From BJ22 sp021298375 (GTDB lineage Bacteria; Planctomycetota; Planctomycetia; Pirellulales; Pirellulaceae): DNA of 64,000 nucleotides. The position numbers and the translations under genes were made by a program. The notes under the pieces were generated by a model. That model saw only the letters and a list, made by a program, of their open reading frames with translations. It was not told where the DNA came from and did no database searches. The stretch spans positions 62,001 through 126,000 of the forward strand of contig JBKDOL010000121.1 in assembly GCA_046343015.1 (NCBI GenBank), read 5' to 3'. This document shows positions 32,104-41,060 of the stretch, one piece after another; positions within the stretch are counted from its first letter, which is position 1, and each line of letters starts with the position of its first letter.

Positions 32104-32529
32104 TTAGCCAACGATCTCGATCCCCATGCTCCGCGCGGTTCCTTCGATCATCCGGCGGGCATGATCCAAATCCCGGGCGTTCAGGTCATCCTTCTTCCGC
32201 ACGCAGATTTCCTCAACCTGCTTGGCGGTCACCGTCCCGACCTTGGTCCGGTTCGGCACCCCTGAACCACTGGCAATTCCGGCTGCGATCTTGAGCAAAG
32301 CAGCTGCCGGTGGGCTCTTGGTGACGAACTCAAAGGACCGATCACTGTACACCGTGACCACGACCGGCACCGGAGTGCCATTCATGTCCCGAGTCCGTTC
32401 ATTGAACTGGGAAACAAACTGACCGAGGTTGATACCGTACTTACCGAGCGACGTACCAACAGGAGGGGCAGGAGTCGCCTGTCCACCCTTGCACTGCAGC
32501 TTGACTTGAGCCACCAACTGTTTCGCCAT
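32104..32529 (-). CDS. rplK: 50S ribosomal protein L11
   Basis: GTPase-associated-centre protein, 141 residues, exactly the usual length. The N-terminal VKLQCKGGQATPAPPVGTSL carries the prolines of the thiostrepton-binding domain, and the C-terminal rRNA-binding domain reads DLNARDLDHARRMIEGTARS. Lies 114 bp downstream of nusG. Confidence 0.96.
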   Translation of the reverse strand: MAKQLVAQVKLQCKGGQATPAPPVGTSLGKYGINLGQFVSQFNERTRDMNGTPVPVVVTVYSDRSFEFVTKSPPAAALLKIAAGIASGSGVPNRTKVGTVTAKQVEEICVRKKDDLNARDLDHARRMIEGTARSMGIEIVG

Positions 32530-32643
32530 AACCTGGATCTTTCAACTTGACCAATGGTGTGATTGATTCAACTTCAGCACCCGACAGCAACCCAACGGCC
32601 GGGACACTGGACAACAGGCCGCGGCTCCGCGACCTGCCCCAAA

Positions 32644-33432
32644 CTAAACCTCTTCGACCTGCCAATGCTCCAACTGCACCGGATTGGGTCGACCAAAAAT
32701 GTTTATCATGACCGTGATGCGACCATTCCGCTCGTCGATGTTCGACAACTCGCCTTCGTAATTCTGGAAGTAACCTTCCTTGACTCGCACTCGGTCCCCA
32801 ACCTTGAAGCGAATCGCTGTCTTGATTTGCTCTTCGCCTTCTTCTGTCTTCTCAGCCCGGCTGCTGGCCAAAATCCGATCGACCTCGGTCTGCGACAAAG
32901 GCACGGGCTTGCCGGCGGCACCGGTAAAGTCACCAATCCCCGCAGTGTCACGAACCAGAAACCAGGTATGGTCGTTGACGGCCATCCGCACCACGACATA
33001 ACCCGGGTAAAGCTTCCGCTTGACGATTCGCTGCTTACCCGACTTGGAAAACTCTCTCACATCCTCGGTCGGAACGAGAATCTCTCCAAAGTAGCTCTCC
33101 AGCCCAGCCCGCTTGATGTTCCGCTGCAAGGCTTCGCAAATCGAATTTTCCCGGTTCACCTGCACCTTCAGGATGTACCAGGCTTTTTCCTGATTCTCGG
33201 TCTCCGGGAGAGGCTCTTCCACCAGCTCTTCGATCGGCGATTGGGCGGCCGCATCGTCACCGTCCTCATCCTCGAAGTCCAACTCCTCAGGAGAAAACTC
33301 CTCGGCCAGTTTCTGGGCCGACCCAAGCTTGGGCGTCGCCAAACGGGGAGTTCGCTTCCGCGCGGCCTCATCAGCCCCGCCAGCAGCTTGTGCCCCGCCG
33401 GCAGCTTGCAACTCACCCTCTTTTTCAGGCAT
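32644..33432 (-). CDS. nusG: Transcription elongation factor NusG with acidic N-terminal extension
   Basis: Elongation and termination factor that bridges RNA polymerase to Rho or the ribosome. From the ATG at 33432 it has 262 residues. The NGN domain starts near residue 82 (KAWYILKVQVNRENSICEAL) and includes YPGYVVVRM. The KOW domain closes the protein (FKVGDRVRVKEGYFQNYEG). The first ~80 residues are a low-complexity Ala/Glu/Asp extension absent from E. coli NusG. A GTG at 33444 with gggg upstream is an alternative start. It lies 108 bp downstream of secE. Confidence 0.95.
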   Translation of the reverse strand: MPEKEGELQAAGGAQAAGGADEAARKRTPRLATPKLGSAQKLAEEFSPEELDFEDEDGDDAAAQSPIEELVEEPLPETENQEKAWYILKVQVNRENSICEALQRNIKRAGLESYFGEILVPTEDVREFSKSGKQRIVKRKLYPGYVVVRMAVNDHTWFLVRDTAGIGDFTGAAGKPVPLSQTEVDRILASSRAEKTEEGEEQIKTAIRFKVGDRVRVKEGYFQNYEGELSNIDERNGRITVMINIFGRPNPVQLEHWQVEEV

Positions 33433-33539
33433 TTCGCTAGACACGACTAACCCCAAAACCTCGCTTGAACCACCAACCCATTCCACCCCGACGCGACAAA
33501 CCCCGCCGCGGAACGGCAGGATTGAACGCACTCAGAGAA

Positions 33540-33992
33540 CTAACCCAGGTACCGAATGTTCAGAAGCTTGAACAGGTACGACCAAATCGCATCGAACAGG
33601 AACAAAATGAACGACAGGGCAAAGATGACGAAAATCACCACCGCCGTCGCGCGCCACAGTTCAGTCTTGGAAGGCCAGGAAACCTTGTTCATCTCGGCTT
33701 CAACCGAGATCAAAAAGTCAGCGAACCGCGGAACGTTGACCACCCGAAAAGCAACCCACAGCCCCAGCAGCACCAAAGCCACCAAGACCAACGGCTGGGC
33801 ACTTCCGGACAGCGACAACAGCCAGCCAGTATTGGATAACTGGTAGGCAGCCAAGGCAGACAGCAAAGCGACCACGCCAAACGCAACCTGGCGAACAACC
33901 CGCCCCTGGTTCTGCTTGTAAAGCCGAGCCTGAAACAGGCTCGCCCAAAAGCCGACCGGCTGTGCCGAATCCTGCTTGGTGACCGTCGTCAT
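33540..33992 (-). CDS. secE: Preprotein translocase subunit SecE, three-membrane-segment form
   Basis: Essential subunit of the SecYEG channel, 150 residues from the ATG at 33992, which has aaagg 7 bases upstream. Hydrophobic segments lie at about 35-52, 67-86 and 116-143; the conserved SecE amphipathic helix precedes the last (VEAEMNKVSWPSKTELWRAT). Many bacteria have single-span SecE of about 60 residues; this longer form resembles the E. coli layout. It sits directly before nusG, as usual. Confidence 0.93.
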   Translation of the reverse strand: MTTVTKQDSAQPVGFWASLFQARLYKQNQGRVVRQVAFGVVALLSALAAYQLSNTGWLLSLSGSAQPLVLVALVLLGLWVAFRVVNVPRFADFLISVEAEMNKVSWPSKTELWRATAVVIFVIFALSFILFLFDAIWSYLFKLLNIRYLG

Positions 33993-34027
33993 TGCCAACC
34001 TTTCAATTTCCGTAACCGCGACATCCC

Positions 34028-34089
34028 TGACCCAGCACTTCACTACTTCACTGACCCAGCAATTCACTGACCCAGCACTTCACTGAACC
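34028..34089. repeat. 16-bp repeat, three copies and a fragment, upstream of secE
   Basis: ctgacccagcacttca at 34028-34043, ctgacccagcaattca at 34051-34066, ctgacccagcacttca at 34067-34082, then ctgaacc. It lies between tRNA-Trp and secE. Confidence 0.9.
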
Positions 34090-34216
34090 GGTGCAAGCAA
34101 TTCCTCAGCAGGCTTGCTTGTCACTCCACGGTTCAAATTACTTTTTTCTTCAACGGGCCCGAAACCAAACGCCCAAAACCAAACGCCCGAAACCAAACAA
34201 AGCGACAGAAGAGAAA

Positions 34217-34292
34217 TGGCAGGGGCGGCGGGAATCGAACTCGCAACCCCTGGTTTTGGAAACCAGTGCTCTGCCAATTGAGCTACGCCCCT
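34217..34292 (-). tRNA. trpT: tRNA-Trp (anticodon CCA)
   Basis: 76 nt with a seven-base acceptor stem (AGGGGCG with CGCCCCT). The anticodon stem-loop is CTGGT-TTCCAAA-ACCAG and the T-loop is TTCGATT. Discriminator G is followed by an encoded CCA, unlike the other tRNAs in the cluster, which lack it. It lies between tuf and secE, a common bacterial position. Confidence 0.97.
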
Positions 34293-34627
34293 GCATCAAT
34301 TTCTCTGATTCAGCGCCGCCGATTCCAAGCCGACCACGCTTGAACTGCCTCTCAGCCGAGCCCAATTCCGCCTCGCGACGAAATTTCCGCTCGACAACCG
34401 AATTCGCCCCGCCAAACCTTGGCCGCCACCCGACAAAAAACAGGGCGGCAAGCGTCACAGCGGAGTTCGAACAGAATAGCAGCAAAAGCGTCAACCGCAA
34501 AATCACGGCTGACGCTTTCGCCTTGTTCACTTTGACACCAGAAACCCGCTCGGACAGTCGTCAAGCCATCCGCAGGGCACAGTCCGTTCGACCTCGCCCC
34601 TCCGGTCAGTCCAGGTGCCCGCCGAGA
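34293..34627. other. Gap between tuf and tRNA-Trp; no rpmG
   Basis: 335 bp. Many bacteria place rpmG (L33) here; none of the short frames encodes the L33 CxxC protein. A strong hairpin lies at 34485-34518. Confidence 0.7.
34485..34518 (-). terminator. Hairpin between tuf and tRNA-Trp
   Basis: On the minus strand arms aaagcgtca and tgacgcttt (9 bp, extended by an inner 3-bp ccg/cgg helix) are followed by tttgctgc. The T-run is short, so it may be a terminator, attenuator or processing site. Confidence 0.5.
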
Positions 34628-35824
34628 CTACTCGACGATCTTGGTCACCACGCCGGAACCAACCGTGCGGCCACCTTCACGAATCGCGAAACGAACACCG
34701 TCGTCCATCGCGATCGCCTTGTGCAACTCAACCGTCACCCGAACGTTGTCGCCCGGCATGCACATTTCAGCGCCAATCAAGTTGGCCGTGCCCGTAACGT
34801 CGGTCGTGCGGAAGTAAAACTGCGGGCGGTAACCGCTGAAGAACGGGGTATGACGACCACCTTCTTCCTTGCTCAAGCAGTAAACTTCTGCTTCAAACTT
34901 CGTGTGCGGCTTAATCGAACCCGGCTTGGCCAAAACCTGACCACGCTGAATGTCTTCCCGCTTCACACCGCGAAGCAGACAGCCAACGTTGTCGCCAGCA
35001 CGGCCTTCGTCGAGCAACTTGCGGAACATCTCAACGCCCGTACAGGTCGTCTTCCGCGGCTCGGCCGACAGCCCGATGATTTCGACTTCTTCACCTGTCT
35101 TCAAAACGCCGCGCTCAATACGACCGGTCGCGACAGTTCCACGACCTTCGATCGAGAAGACGTCTTCGATTGCCATCAAGAATGGCTTGTCTTCCTCGCG
35201 CTTCGGCTCGGGAATGTAAGCATCAATCGCGTCAATCAGCTCGCTGATGCACTTCGAAGCAACCGGGTCGGCCGGATTCTGGTAGGCCGGCAGAGCCGAA
35301 CCACGCACGATCGGCACATTGTCGCCATCGAAGTCGTACTTGTTAAGCAACTCGCGAATTTCCATCTCGACCAATTCGAGCAATTCCGGGTCGTCAACCA
35401 AGTCAACCTTGTTCAGGAACACCACCAGAGCCGGCACATCCACCTGACGAGCCAAGAGCACGTGCTCCTTGGTCTGAGGCATCGGACCGTCCGCAGCGGA
35501 AACCACCAGAATCGCGCCGTCCATCTGGGCAGCACCGGTGATCATGTTCTTGATGAAGTCGGCGTGACCAGGGCAGTCGATGTGAGCGTAGTGTCGCTTC
35601 TCGCTCTCATACTCAACGTGCGAGACCGCAATCGTCACCGTCTTGGTTTCGTCGCGGACCGTACCACCCTTAGCGATATCCGCATAGGACTTGAATTGAG
35701 CGAGCCCCTTGGCGGCCTGAACCGCCAAAAGAGCACCGGTGGTGGTCGTTTTACCATGGTCAATGTGACCGATGGTCCCCACGTTCACGTGGGGCTTTGT
35801 TCGTTTAAATTCTTCTTTGGCCAT
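34628..35824 (-). CDS. tuf: Elongation factor Tu
   Basis: Delivers aminoacyl-tRNA to the ribosome; 398 residues. G-domain motifs GHIDHGKTT, DCPGHADF and NKVD are intact, as are domain II and III landmarks (GRGTVATGRIERG, CLLRGVKREDIQRGQV, REGGRTVGSGVVTKI). It is preceded by four tRNAs and followed by tRNA-Trp, secE and nusG, the tufB arrangement. No second tuf follows fusA in this window. Confidence 0.97.
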   Translation of the reverse strand: MAKEEFKRTKPHVNVGTIGHIDHGKTTTTGALLAVQAAKGLAQFKSYADIAKGGTVRDETKTVTIAVSHVEYESEKRHYAHIDCPGHADFIKNMITGAAQMDGAILVVSAADGPMPQTKEHVLLARQVDVPALVVFLNKVDLVDDPELLELVEMEIRELLNKYDFDGDNVPIVRGSALPAYQNPADPVASKCISELIDAIDAYIPEPKREEDKPFLMAIEDVFSIEGRGTVATGRIERGVLKTGEEVEIIGLSAEPRKTTCTGVEMFRKLLDEGRAGDNVGCLLRGVKREDIQRGQVLAKPGSIKPHTKFEAEVYCLSKEEGGRHTPFFSGYRPQFYFRTTDVTGTANLIGAEMCMPGDNVRVTVELHKAIAMDDGVRFAIREGGRTVGSGVVTKIVE

Positions 35825-35938
35825 TTCTAATCACACCCTGCCAAAACAACTGACTCGTTTGAAACCAAGCAAAATACACATTCAAGCTCGAACGCCCCAC
35901 GGCTTCTGTTCCGCTTCGCAAATCCGAACCAAGTCCAG

Positions 35939-36011
<73 letters not shown>

Positions 36012-36161
36012 ATGGCCTTAAAACATCGACTCCCCGCCCCAGCTCGACCCACCCCCGCCACTACCCTGCGGTCGACAAGCCCCAAGCGAGCAAGCCAACC
36101 CCAAACGCAGCAGAACCGCGAAGCAAACCAAACCTGAACACGAACAGCCATTTCATCAACA

Positions 36162-36234
<73 letters not shown>

Positions 36235-36336
36235 ACAAACCCCGGGGTCACACCCGCAATCGACAAATCCAAATCAATCAAAGGACCGAAATCCAGCCCA
36301 ACGGACCGGCGCCAACTCAAGGCACTCAATCCCCCG

Positions 36337-36384
36337 AGCAGACCAGCCCGCAAGCAGACCAGCCCGCAAGCAGACCAGCCACCG
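36337..36384. repeat. 16-bp tandem repeat, three copies
   Basis: agcagaccagcccgca at 36337 and 36353, then agcagaccagccaccg at 36369. Confidence 0.93.
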
Positions 36385-36563
36385 ACCGAGAAGCTCAGCG
36401 GACCCAGCTCTTCTCCGGAGCAGGACATCGCATCACCCCGAACAAAGCTCTGTTCGGCGACTGCCTCGGGAAAGTTAAAACTGTTTGTCCAAACTAGCCG
36501 AACCAACCGCCAGCCGACCCAAACACCCAACAACCCGCACAATCGTGTCACCCTGAACGGTTC

Positions 36564-36618
36564 ATCGCAAGGCAACCGATCGCAAGGCAACTGATCGCAA
36601 GGCAACCGATCGCAATGA
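36564..36618. repeat. 15-bp tandem repeat, about 3.7 copies
   Basis: atcgcaaggcaaccg at 36564, atcgcaaggcaactg at 36579, atcgcaaggcaaccg at 36594, partial at 36609. Confidence 0.93.
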
Positions 36619-37050
36619 CAACTCCATCTCGACTCAGCTGGCCGCTTCAATCCAACTGGCCGTTTCCAACCAGCGCGTTCTAACCGGCGCGACGGGGCGA
36701 GAGAACATCCGTGCTAGACCGGTTCCAAACCGGACCCGATGGCAACCAAGCCTCTGCCGACACCAAGCCCCGGGAAGTCAGTGACACCAACCGCCCATTG
36801 ATTAGCTTGTGTAGCCGGCAAACGTCCGATTACCCGTAGTCTCGATTCAGCCCGCGGACCCGCCCCTGACAAGTCTATCAAATCCAGCCAATTCCCCAAT
36901 GCCCAAGGAGCAGAATTCGGCAGAAAGAGCGCAGAAACAGGTCGGCAGCCGCGTTTTCGCGACCCACCGTTCCGCTCTTTCACGACCGAACTCAATTCAT
37001 CAACTCAAGCAGTCGAGCCCACCTCAAACAGTGGGGCCCAACCCGGGCAG

Positions 37051-37133
37051 TGGGGGGAGCAGGATTCGAACCTGCGAAGGCGTGAGCCAACAGATTTACA
37101 GTCTGTCCCGTTTGGCCACTTCGGTATCCCCCC
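37051..37133 (-). tRNA. tyrU: tRNA-Tyr (anticodon GTA)
   Basis: 83 nt with the long variable arm of class II tRNAs. Acceptor GGGGGGA pairs with TCCCCCC; anticodon loop CTGTAAA flanked by CAGA and TCTG; T-loop TTCGAAT. CCA not encoded. Confidence 0.96.
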
Positions 37134-37273
37134 GCAATCAAATGAGTCCAATCGGCTCCCCGCACGGGAACCGTGAACCACTTGTTCCGAGGCCTGACCA
37201 GCCTCCCAATCCCAACCTACCATGACGCTTCCAGCCAACCGAGTCACCGGCTAGTGGAGCTGGAGTCGCCAGT

Positions 37274-37325
37274 GCACCGCAAGCAGCGCACCGCAAGCAG
37301 CGCACCGCAAGGAGCGCACCGAAGG
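37274..37325. repeat. 14-bp tandem repeat, about 3.6 copies
   Basis: gcaccgcaagcagc at 37274 and 37288, gcaccgcaaggagc at 37302, partial copy from 37316. Confidence 0.9.
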
Positions 37326-37520
37326 CGGGGCACCGAGCAAACCGGTGACCGAAAGCTAGTCCCCGCTGAACTCCGGAAAACCGAGTCCAAGAACACTAAC
37401 CTTCGAGCGGGCGGCCCAACTTCCGGAAACATGCCCCAGAAACTTGCCGCCAGAATCGCTCCACACTCTCCCGAATCACCCCCCACTCGCAACGCAAAAA
37501 GGCTCTTTTCGAGCGACACC

Positions 37521-37568
37521 GCCTGCAAGCAACACTGCCTTTAAGCAACACTGCCTGTAAGCAACACC
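37521..37568. repeat. 16-bp tandem repeat, three copies
   Basis: gcctgcaagcaacact, gcctttaagcaacact and gcctgtaagcaacacc in series. Confidence 0.92.
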
Positions 37569-37625
37569 GGCCTGAAACGGCACCGCGTAAAACAGATACC
37601 GCCTTGAAAAGACACAGCCTTCGAG

Positions 37626-37698
37626 AGCCAGCGGAGGGACTCGAACCCACGACCAGCGGTTTACAAAACCGCTGCTCTACCAACTGAGCTACGCTGGC
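37626..37698 (-). tRNA. thrU: tRNA-Thr (anticodon TGT)
   Basis: 73 nt. Acceptor GCCAGCG pairs with CGCTGGC; anticodon stem-loop GCGGT-TTTGTAA-ACCGC; T-loop TTCGAGT. CCA not encoded. First gene of the tRNA-tuf cluster. Confidence 0.97.
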
Positions 37699-37719
37699 GG
37701 TGGAATTGGAAAACGTGCC

Positions 37720-37747
37720 AGTATAACGAAAAGCACTCCCCCCGCAA
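37720..37747 (-). promoter_or_regulatory. Putative promoter of the tRNA-tuf operon
   Basis: Minus strand: -10 TATACT (37720-37725), 16-bp spacer, weak -35 TTGCGG (37742-37747). The predicted start is about 15 bp ahead of tRNA-Thr(TGT). Confidence 0.5.
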
Positions 37748-37890
37748 TACGAAACGACCAATTTCCGACCCGCCTGGTTCGCCCGAAAAACCGCGCCAAA
37801 TCCACCCGGTCAGAATGCCGCAGCAGTAACCAAGATCCGCTTCCGATAATCCCCCGAACTGAATCGACTTGACACCCCCGCGGACTCCCA

Positions 37891-39225
37891 ATGCTCCACT
37901 CCCAAACACCCCCAGCCCGATGGCTCGACCTGAACTCCAGCGCCCAGAAGGTGGAGGAGACGCTTCAGTTTTTAAAGCAGGCCGGGACATTCGATTTCCC
38001 CAGCCTCCCCAACGGGCTTTTTTCTGCAGCAGCCGGGCAGGCCCACGACTTTGAATTAACCGGCTATCAAAACGTCTGGGTCCGGGACAATGTGCACGTT
38101 GCCTGGAGCCTCTGGGAGGGCAACCGCGACCGCCCCCGGGCCGTTCGCTGCCTCCGCGCGCTGCTCGATTTTTTCCAGAGCCAACAGCCGCGTCTGCGTG
38201 GGGTAATCGAGGGCTCGACGGACCCCGCTGAAGTACAAAATCGGCCCCACATCCGCTTCGATGGTCGCCGCCTTTGCGAACTGACCGAAAAGTGGCCCCA
38301 CGCTCAAAACGACGCTTTGGGCTACCTGCTTTGGCTCGGCGCGCTGATGGCAGCGGATGGTGAACTGGCACTCCAACCGGCTGATTGGGAGTCCTTTTCT
38401 TTGCTGATTCACTACTTTCTGGCGATCGAGGTCTGGCGAGACGAGGACAGCGGACACTGGGAAGAAAACCGCAAGCTCGCGGCCTCCAGCGTCGGCTCGG
38501 TTTGCGCCGGACTGAGCGCGCTGCTCGATCTCGTCACCGACAACTCGGCTGCCGCGGCAGCCCTGGCCGAGACCTCGCGACCTTTGAGCATCGAACAACT
38601 CGCGGATTTGCTCCAAAAGTGCCGCCAAGCGTTACACGAAATCCTGCCGCTGGAGTGCCGCCAGAGCGACCCGTTGCAGCATCGGCAACATGATGCGGCT
38701 TTGCTGTTTTTGATTTACCCCCTGAATCAGGTGCGCGACTCGCAGACTGTGCAGCAAATCCTCGACAGCGTTGCCGAGCAGTTGACCGGCCCGATTGGCA
38801 TCCGCCGCTACAATGGCGACTCTTATTGGTGCAATGATTATCGCCAGCAGTTCACGGCCGAACTGCGTTCGAGCGACTTCAGCGAGGACATCTCCAACCG
38901 GGACCGTCTGCTCCGCCCCGGACTGGAAGCCCAATGGTGCCTGTTCGACCCCATCGTGGCCTGTATCTACGGCCGACGCTACGAGCAAACAGGGGAAAGC
39001 GTCGACTTGGCTCGACAGGTCCAGGCTGTCCAACGCTCACTCGGCCAACTCACTCGTCCAGAAGATCGGTTTCCCCCCTACCGCTGCCCGGAATCCTGGT
39101 TCTGGGAGCAGGGAAACTGGATCCCCAACGACATCACGCCCCTGCTTTGGACTCAGGCGAATCTGATTCAAGCTCTCGATTCGCTCCAGCGAAGCTTCAA
39201 GCTCAGGGATGAAAACAAGCGATGA
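37891..39225 (+). CDS. GH15-like (phosphorylase-kinase alpha / glucoamylase fold) protein
   Basis: 444 residues with the (alpha/alpha)6-barrel look of GH15 and phosphorylase b kinase alpha/beta proteins: NVWVRDNVHVAWSLWEGN near residue 60, WPHAQNDALGYLLWLGALM near 135, RNYNGDSYWCND-like RRYNGDSYWCNDYRQ near 310 and CPESWFWEQGNWIPNDITPLLWTQANL near the end. The acidic residues at these sites are compatible with glycoside hydrolysis, but the PhK branch is often non-catalytic. No signal peptide, so probably cytoplasmic, perhaps linked to glycogen or alpha-glucan metabolism (inference). Divergent from the tRNA operon. Confidence 0.75.
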   Translation: MLHSQTPPARWLDLNSSAQKVEETLQFLKQAGTFDFPSLPNGLFSAAAGQAHDFELTGYQNVWVRDNVHVAWSLWEGNRDRPRAVRCLRALLDFFQSQQPRLRGVIEGSTDPAEVQNRPHIRFDGRRLCELTEKWPHAQNDALGYLLWLGALMAADGELALQPADWESFSLLIHYFLAIEVWRDEDSGHWEENRKLAASSVGSVCAGLSALLDLVTDNSAAAAALAETSRPLSIEQLADLLQKCRQALHEILPLECRQSDPLQHRQHDAALLFLIYPLNQVRDSQTVQQILDSVAEQLTGPIGIRRYNGDSYWCNDYRQQFTAELRSSDFSEDISNRDRLLRPGLEAQWCLFDPIVACIYGRRYEQTGESVDLARQVQAVQRSLGQLTRPEDRFPPYRCPESWFWEQGNWIPNDITPLLWTQANLIQALDSLQRSFKLRDENKR

Positions 39226-39300
39226 TTTTGCCGGCAAAACTTCAGTTGCAATCCTTCTCTCAACCACCCCCCCAAAAAAAAGGACAGGGCGGCTGAAAAC

Positions 39301-39331
39301 AAAAAGGCCGGGAGGAATCTACCCCCCGGCC
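39301..39331 (-). terminator. Intrinsic terminator of the sigma-factor gene
   Basis: Minus strand hairpin with arms ggccggggg and cctcccggcc (39306-39331) followed by five T and then gttttc. It lies 50 bp past the sigma stop. Confidence 0.8.
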
Positions 39332-39380
39332 CATGAAAGGTCTCAACGGCAGCTTGTCTTGAATCGACCCGCAGGACGGC

Positions 39381-41060
39381 TCAGGAATCGAGTTCCGGCA
39401 AGTCGATTTTTTCTTCCTTGGCGGCTGCCCGAAGTTTGGTCAGCGCCCGGGCCTCGATTTGACGGATCCGTTCTTTGGTCACGCCGAGTTCTTCGCCCAC
39501 CTCTTTCAAGGTCAACGGTTCCTTCTCGTGGTTCAGCCCAAACCGGCTGATGATGATCTGCTGCTCGCGATAATCGAGCTTGGCCATGATCCGGCTGATT
39601 TGTTCCTCCCGAAGCTGCTGCTCCGACTCGGCGGCATAATGATTGCCGCGCTCGTCCGCCTGGGCGAGAAACACTTCTTCGCTGGTCGGTCGGAATCGAT
39701 CTCGCTGACGGAATTCATCCGGGATGGTCCGGGCGAAATTCTTCATGATTGCCCAGCTGGCGTAGGTGCTGAACTTGTTCCCCCGGGCATAGTCGAATTT
39801 CTCGACCGCCCGAATCAACGACATGTTGCCGTCGCTGACCAACTGGAAGAAGTCGTCGCTCCCATTTACATGCCGTTTGGCAATCGAGACCACCAGCCGC
39901 AAGTTTGACTGCACAATCCGGTTCTTGACCTTGATCGCCTCGTCGTTCAGAGCCTGGATCTCGTCCATTTCCTGAGCGCGTGCCCGCGAGAGGTCAAGTT
40001 CTTTCCGCAGCCGTGAAGCCTTGAACTTGAGGTAATTGTACTTGCGGAACAGGTGCTGTTCCTGTTCGCGAGTCAACAAGGGAACTTCGTACAGCGAGGC
40101 GAGGTAACGAGGCAAGCCAGCCGGTGGCCGCGTCCGCCGCTGCGGCGAATCCGCTGCAGGCAACTCGGTCTCGAGAATTCGCTTGTCCGCACCCTTGCGG
40201 TGAAACTCCGGGCTGTCCATGAATTCCAGAGGGAGCTCCAGAATCGCGCGGGCCCGCATTTCGTTGACCACCCGGTACACGGTCGCTTTGGTCCGGCAAT
40301 ACCGCCGACCAATCGACTCGGCCGGCTTGCCAGCCACAAAGTCAGCGTAAATCCGTTCCTTCAGCTCCAGGTTGAGCGGACCGTTATTGTTGGGGAAAAT
40401 CGCCAAATCGGGGTACTTCTCGTCAAAATTCTTGATTGTGTAACGCACCGTCTCCACACTTCGATCGACCTGCTCGGCGATTTGCCGCGTAATCTCCGCG
40501 GGGCATCCACCGGCCACAGAGAGCCGACGAGCCAAATCGATAATGTGCTCTTTATCCTGGGTAGTCAGCTGGCTGAACCGCTCGCCTCGCCGAACCTTTT
40601 CCTGATTCGCCTTGACGAAATAAGTCACACTGCTGTGCAGGAAGCCAACTCGCTTCCGCCCACCCTCGAAAACAAATCGCCGGCTGACCAGCCCTTGCTG
40701 ACGCCAACGCGAAATCGTCTTGGTCGAGACGTTGAACTGCTTGCTCAACTCCTCCACCGTCAACACCGGCTCACCCGCTTCATCGGCCGGCAAATTGGCA
40801 GCGTCCGAAACGTCCTCGATGAACTGGTGCAAATCGGGAAGCAAATCCGCTCCCGAAATGGCGACCACCGGCGCGAACTCCGGCCGATATCCGGTTACCC
40901 GGAAACAGACAAACTCGTAACTGTAGGTTTTCTGCGGATCAATTTCACGCAGCAAACGCTCCGCACGATCCACCTGCTCGGCCTTCTTCTCCCGAGGAGC
41001 GAACCGAACCTGCTGGTCGCACAGCTCACGCATCAATTGGCAACGATATTTTTCCTGCAT
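39381..41060 (-). CDS. Sigma-70 family factor with three N-terminal helix-turn-helix segments
   Basis: 559 residues from the ATG at 41060, which follows aaggcggtga; the frame continues upstream without support. Sigma region 2 lies at about 379-445 (NLRLVVSIAKRHVNG, FDYARGNKFSTYASWAIMK) and region 4 at about 490-546 (LTLKEVGEELGVTKERIRQI). Region 1.2-like sequence is near 328-345. Ahead of it are a MerR-like HTH (98-125, LTVEELSKQFNVSTKTISRW) and two homeodomain/resolvase-like HTH segments (about 169-212 and 231-270). This is not the standard RpoD layout; it resembles large planctomycete sigma factors. The extra HTHs may read DNA or bind regulators. Monocistronic, with its own terminator. Confidence 0.85.
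   Translation of the reverse strand: MQEKYRCQLMRELCDQQVRFAPREKKAEQVDRAERLLREIDPQKTYSYEFVCFRVTGYRPEFAPVVAISGADLLPDLHQFIEDVSDAANLPADEAGEPVLTVEELSKQFNVSTKTISRWRQQGLVSRRFVFEGGRKRVGFLHSSVTYFVKANQEKVRRGERFSQLTTQDKEHIIDLARRLSVAGGCPAEITRQIAEQVDRSVETVRYTIKNFDEKYPDLAIFPNNNGPLNLELKERIYADFVAGKPAESIGRRYCRTKATVYRVVNEMRARAILELPLEFMDSPEFHRKGADKRILETELPAADSPQRRTRPPAGLPRYLASLYEVPLLTREQEQHLFRKYNYLKFKASRLRKELDLSRARAQEMDEIQALNDEAIKVKNRIVQSNLRLVVSIAKRHVNGSDDFFQLVSDGNMSLIRAVEKFDYARGNKFSTYASWAIMKNFARTIPDEFRQRDRFRPTSEEVFLAQADERGNHYAAESEQQLREEQISRIMAKLDYREQQIIISRFGLNHEKEPLTLKEVGEELGVTKERIRQIEARALTKLRAAAKEEKIDLPELDS

Larger units (their letters stand above)
36235..37050. other. 816-bp gap between tRNA-Tyr and tRNA-Gly
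   Basis: In E. coli these tRNAs are separated by about ten bases or a few dozen. Here the gap holds tandem repeats (36337-36384 and 36564-36618) and no supported gene. Confidence 0.65.
37134..37625. other. 492-bp gap between tRNA-Thr(TGT) and tRNA-Tyr
   Basis: No gene supported. Contains two tandem repeats (37274-37325 and 37521-37568). Confidence 0.65.
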
